The notes beneath the pieces are model-generated. The model made no database searches, was not told the origin of the DNA, and saw nothing but the letters and a program-made list of their open reading frames with translations. From NCBI GenBank assembly GCA_964460185.1, contig CAYWTM010000173.1, positions 1 to 5,061 of the forward strand: a stretch of DNA of 5,061 bases, written 5' to 3'. Position 1 is the stretch's first letter. The number at the start of each line of letters is the position of its first letter. The position numbers and the translations under genes are program-made. Positions 4,573 to 5,061 of this stretch are shown piece by piece. The stretch comes from JAVJPJ01 sp040217295 (GTDB lineage Bacteria > Pseudomonadota > Alphaproteobacteria > Rhodobacterales > Rhodobacteraceae).

Positions 4573-4821
4573 CTAGTGCTGGCGCGCCTGGACCACGTAG
4601 CCGTCCACGCTGTCCTCGCCCAGCGCGCGCAACGCTTCCAGCCGGTGATAGCCCTCGATCAGCACGTAACGGCCCTTGCCCTGACGTACCCGGATCGGCA
4701 CCTTCTGCCCGTTTTCCAGGATATCATTCGCCAACGCCTCGACGCGCGCGGCCTCCAGCGTCTTGGTCCGCTTCACCGGGACGTAGACCTCGGCGATGGG
4801 CAGGGCGGTGGTCTTGAGCAT
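4573..4821 (-). CDS. Stand-alone ParB N-terminal-like (ParB/sulfiredoxin fold) domain protein
   Basis: The 82-residue product resembles only the N-terminal domain of ParB-family proteins. It has PVKRTKTLEAARVEALANDI (15-34), NGQKVPIRVR (37-46) and EGYHRLEALRALG (56-68), the counterpart of the GERRxxA nucleotide-binding box. The helix-turn-helix and dimerisation domains of true ParB are absent, so chromosome partition is unlikely. A role as a small nucleotide-binding or regulatory protein is possible but untested. The frame is open to an ATG at 4917, but the extra 32 residues are Arg-rich and unlike the family. The ATG at 4821 has AGGA 8 nt upstream and is preferred. The gene is convergent with the cupin gene (19 nt apart) and divergent from lepA. 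Confidence 0.8.
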   Translation of the reverse strand: MLKTTALPIAEVYVPVKRTKTLEAARVEALANDILENGQKVPIRVRQGKGRYVLIEGYHRLEALRALGEDSVDGYVVQARQH

Positions 4822-4840
4822 CTGATGCGTCCTGTTTCCG

Positions 4841-4860
4841 GCACGCCAAGGGCGGCGTGC
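4841..4860 (-). promoter_or_regulatory. Hairpin upstream of the ParB-like gene
   Basis: GCACGCC (4841-4847) and GGCGTGC (4854-4860) form a perfect 7-bp stem with a 6-nt loop. It lies 20 nt upstream of the ParB-like start, in its leader or promoter region. No T run follows. It may be a leader structure or an operator, or chance in G+C-rich DNA. Confidence 0.25.
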
Positions 4861-4988
4861 GGGCACCCTAGCACGGCATTGCCGCCTGCGCCCCATCATA
4901 CACAACCGGCTGACCAAAAGCCGCGCCCCCTTCCCTACCCTGCACCCTTCCGCTATCTCCCCTTCTGACCCATATCAGGCAGGCCGAA

Positions 4989-5061
4989 ATGACCGACCTC
5001 AACCGCATCCGCAACTTCTCCATCGTGGCTCATATCGACCACGGCAAATCCACGCTGGCCG
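4989..5061 (+). CDS. lepA: Elongation factor 4 (LepA), N-terminal fragment
   Basis: Only the first 24 codons are in the window; the gene runs off the right edge. They read MTDLNRIRNFSIVAHIDHGK followed by STLA. The P-loop AHIDHGKST (14-22) and the NxxIRNFSIVAHIDHGKSTLA-type start are characteristic of LepA, a ribosome-binding translational GTPase that acts on stalled or mistranslocated ribosomes. A related start occurs in TypA/BipA, but the TDLNRIRNFSI lead-in favours LepA. The Shine-Dalgarno (AGGCAGG region, 4977-4983) is moderate. The 167 nt before it, back to the ParB-like start, hold no clear promoter by eye. Confidence 0.93.
   Translation, partial: MTDLNRIRNFSIVAHIDHGKSTLA

Noticed and set aside
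4910..4941. CTGACC ... TACCCT as a lepA promoter
   Set aside because: The spacer is 20 nt and the -10 match is poor; not supportable by eye.
1..5061. CRISPR, insertion sequence, phage or toxin-antitoxin content
   Set aside because: No repeat arrays, transposase motifs, terminal inverted repeats, tRNA or phage-type genes were seen.

Overview
The window is G+C-rich bacterial DNA with dense gene packing and little intergenic space. The gene types (a single-Cys L28, a DUF2161 putative PD-(D/E)XK protein, a PCuAC copper chaperone, LepA) and the codon use point to an alphaproteobacterium, most likely Rhodobacteraceae (Roseobacter/Rhodobacter group). No mobile element, CRISPR array, tRNA or rRNA is visible, so this looks like ordinary chromosome.

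Layout: (1) 1-654, minus strand: a DUF2161 protein with its C-terminus cut off by the window edge. (2) 655-1237, plus: a promoter, a hairpin-rich leader, rpmB (L28) and a strong intrinsic terminator. (3) 1280-2175, plus: a copper module made of a small exported Cys-containing protein ending in Arg-Ala-Pro-Pro-Pro, followed 44 nt later by a periplasmic PCuAC copper chaperone. (4) 2182-2871, minus: a CobB-type sirtuin, convergent with the chaperone gene. (5) 2908-3336, plus: a low-molecular-weight tyrosine phosphatase divergent from cobB; it shares its last four bases (CTAG) with the end of the next, convergent gene. (6) 3333-3650, minus: a small secreted four-Cys protein of unknown function. 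(7) 3840-4553, plus: a two-gene operon of an ABM-fold monooxygenase-like protein and a small cupin, behind a candidate promoter that overlaps an inverted repeat. (8) 4573-4821, minus: a stand-alone ParB-N-like domain protein. (9) 4989-end, plus: the first 24 codons of lepA.

The most interesting part is the copper module. The upstream protein has a signal peptide, a His-x2-Cys-x2-Cys site and a RAPPP sequence three codons before its stop. Its last codons and stop codon are complementary (11 bp with one bulged A) to the Shine-Dalgarno region of the chaperone gene. This is the architecture expected of a translational regulator in which an exported nascent chain stalls its own ribosome and opens a downstream ribosome binding site. 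It parallels Rhodobacter capsulatus CutF/CutO, but here the controlled gene would be a PCuAC chaperone. The sequence elements are seen directly; copper sensing and stalling are inferred.

The other genes are housekeeping or poorly characterised and show no evident link to copper.
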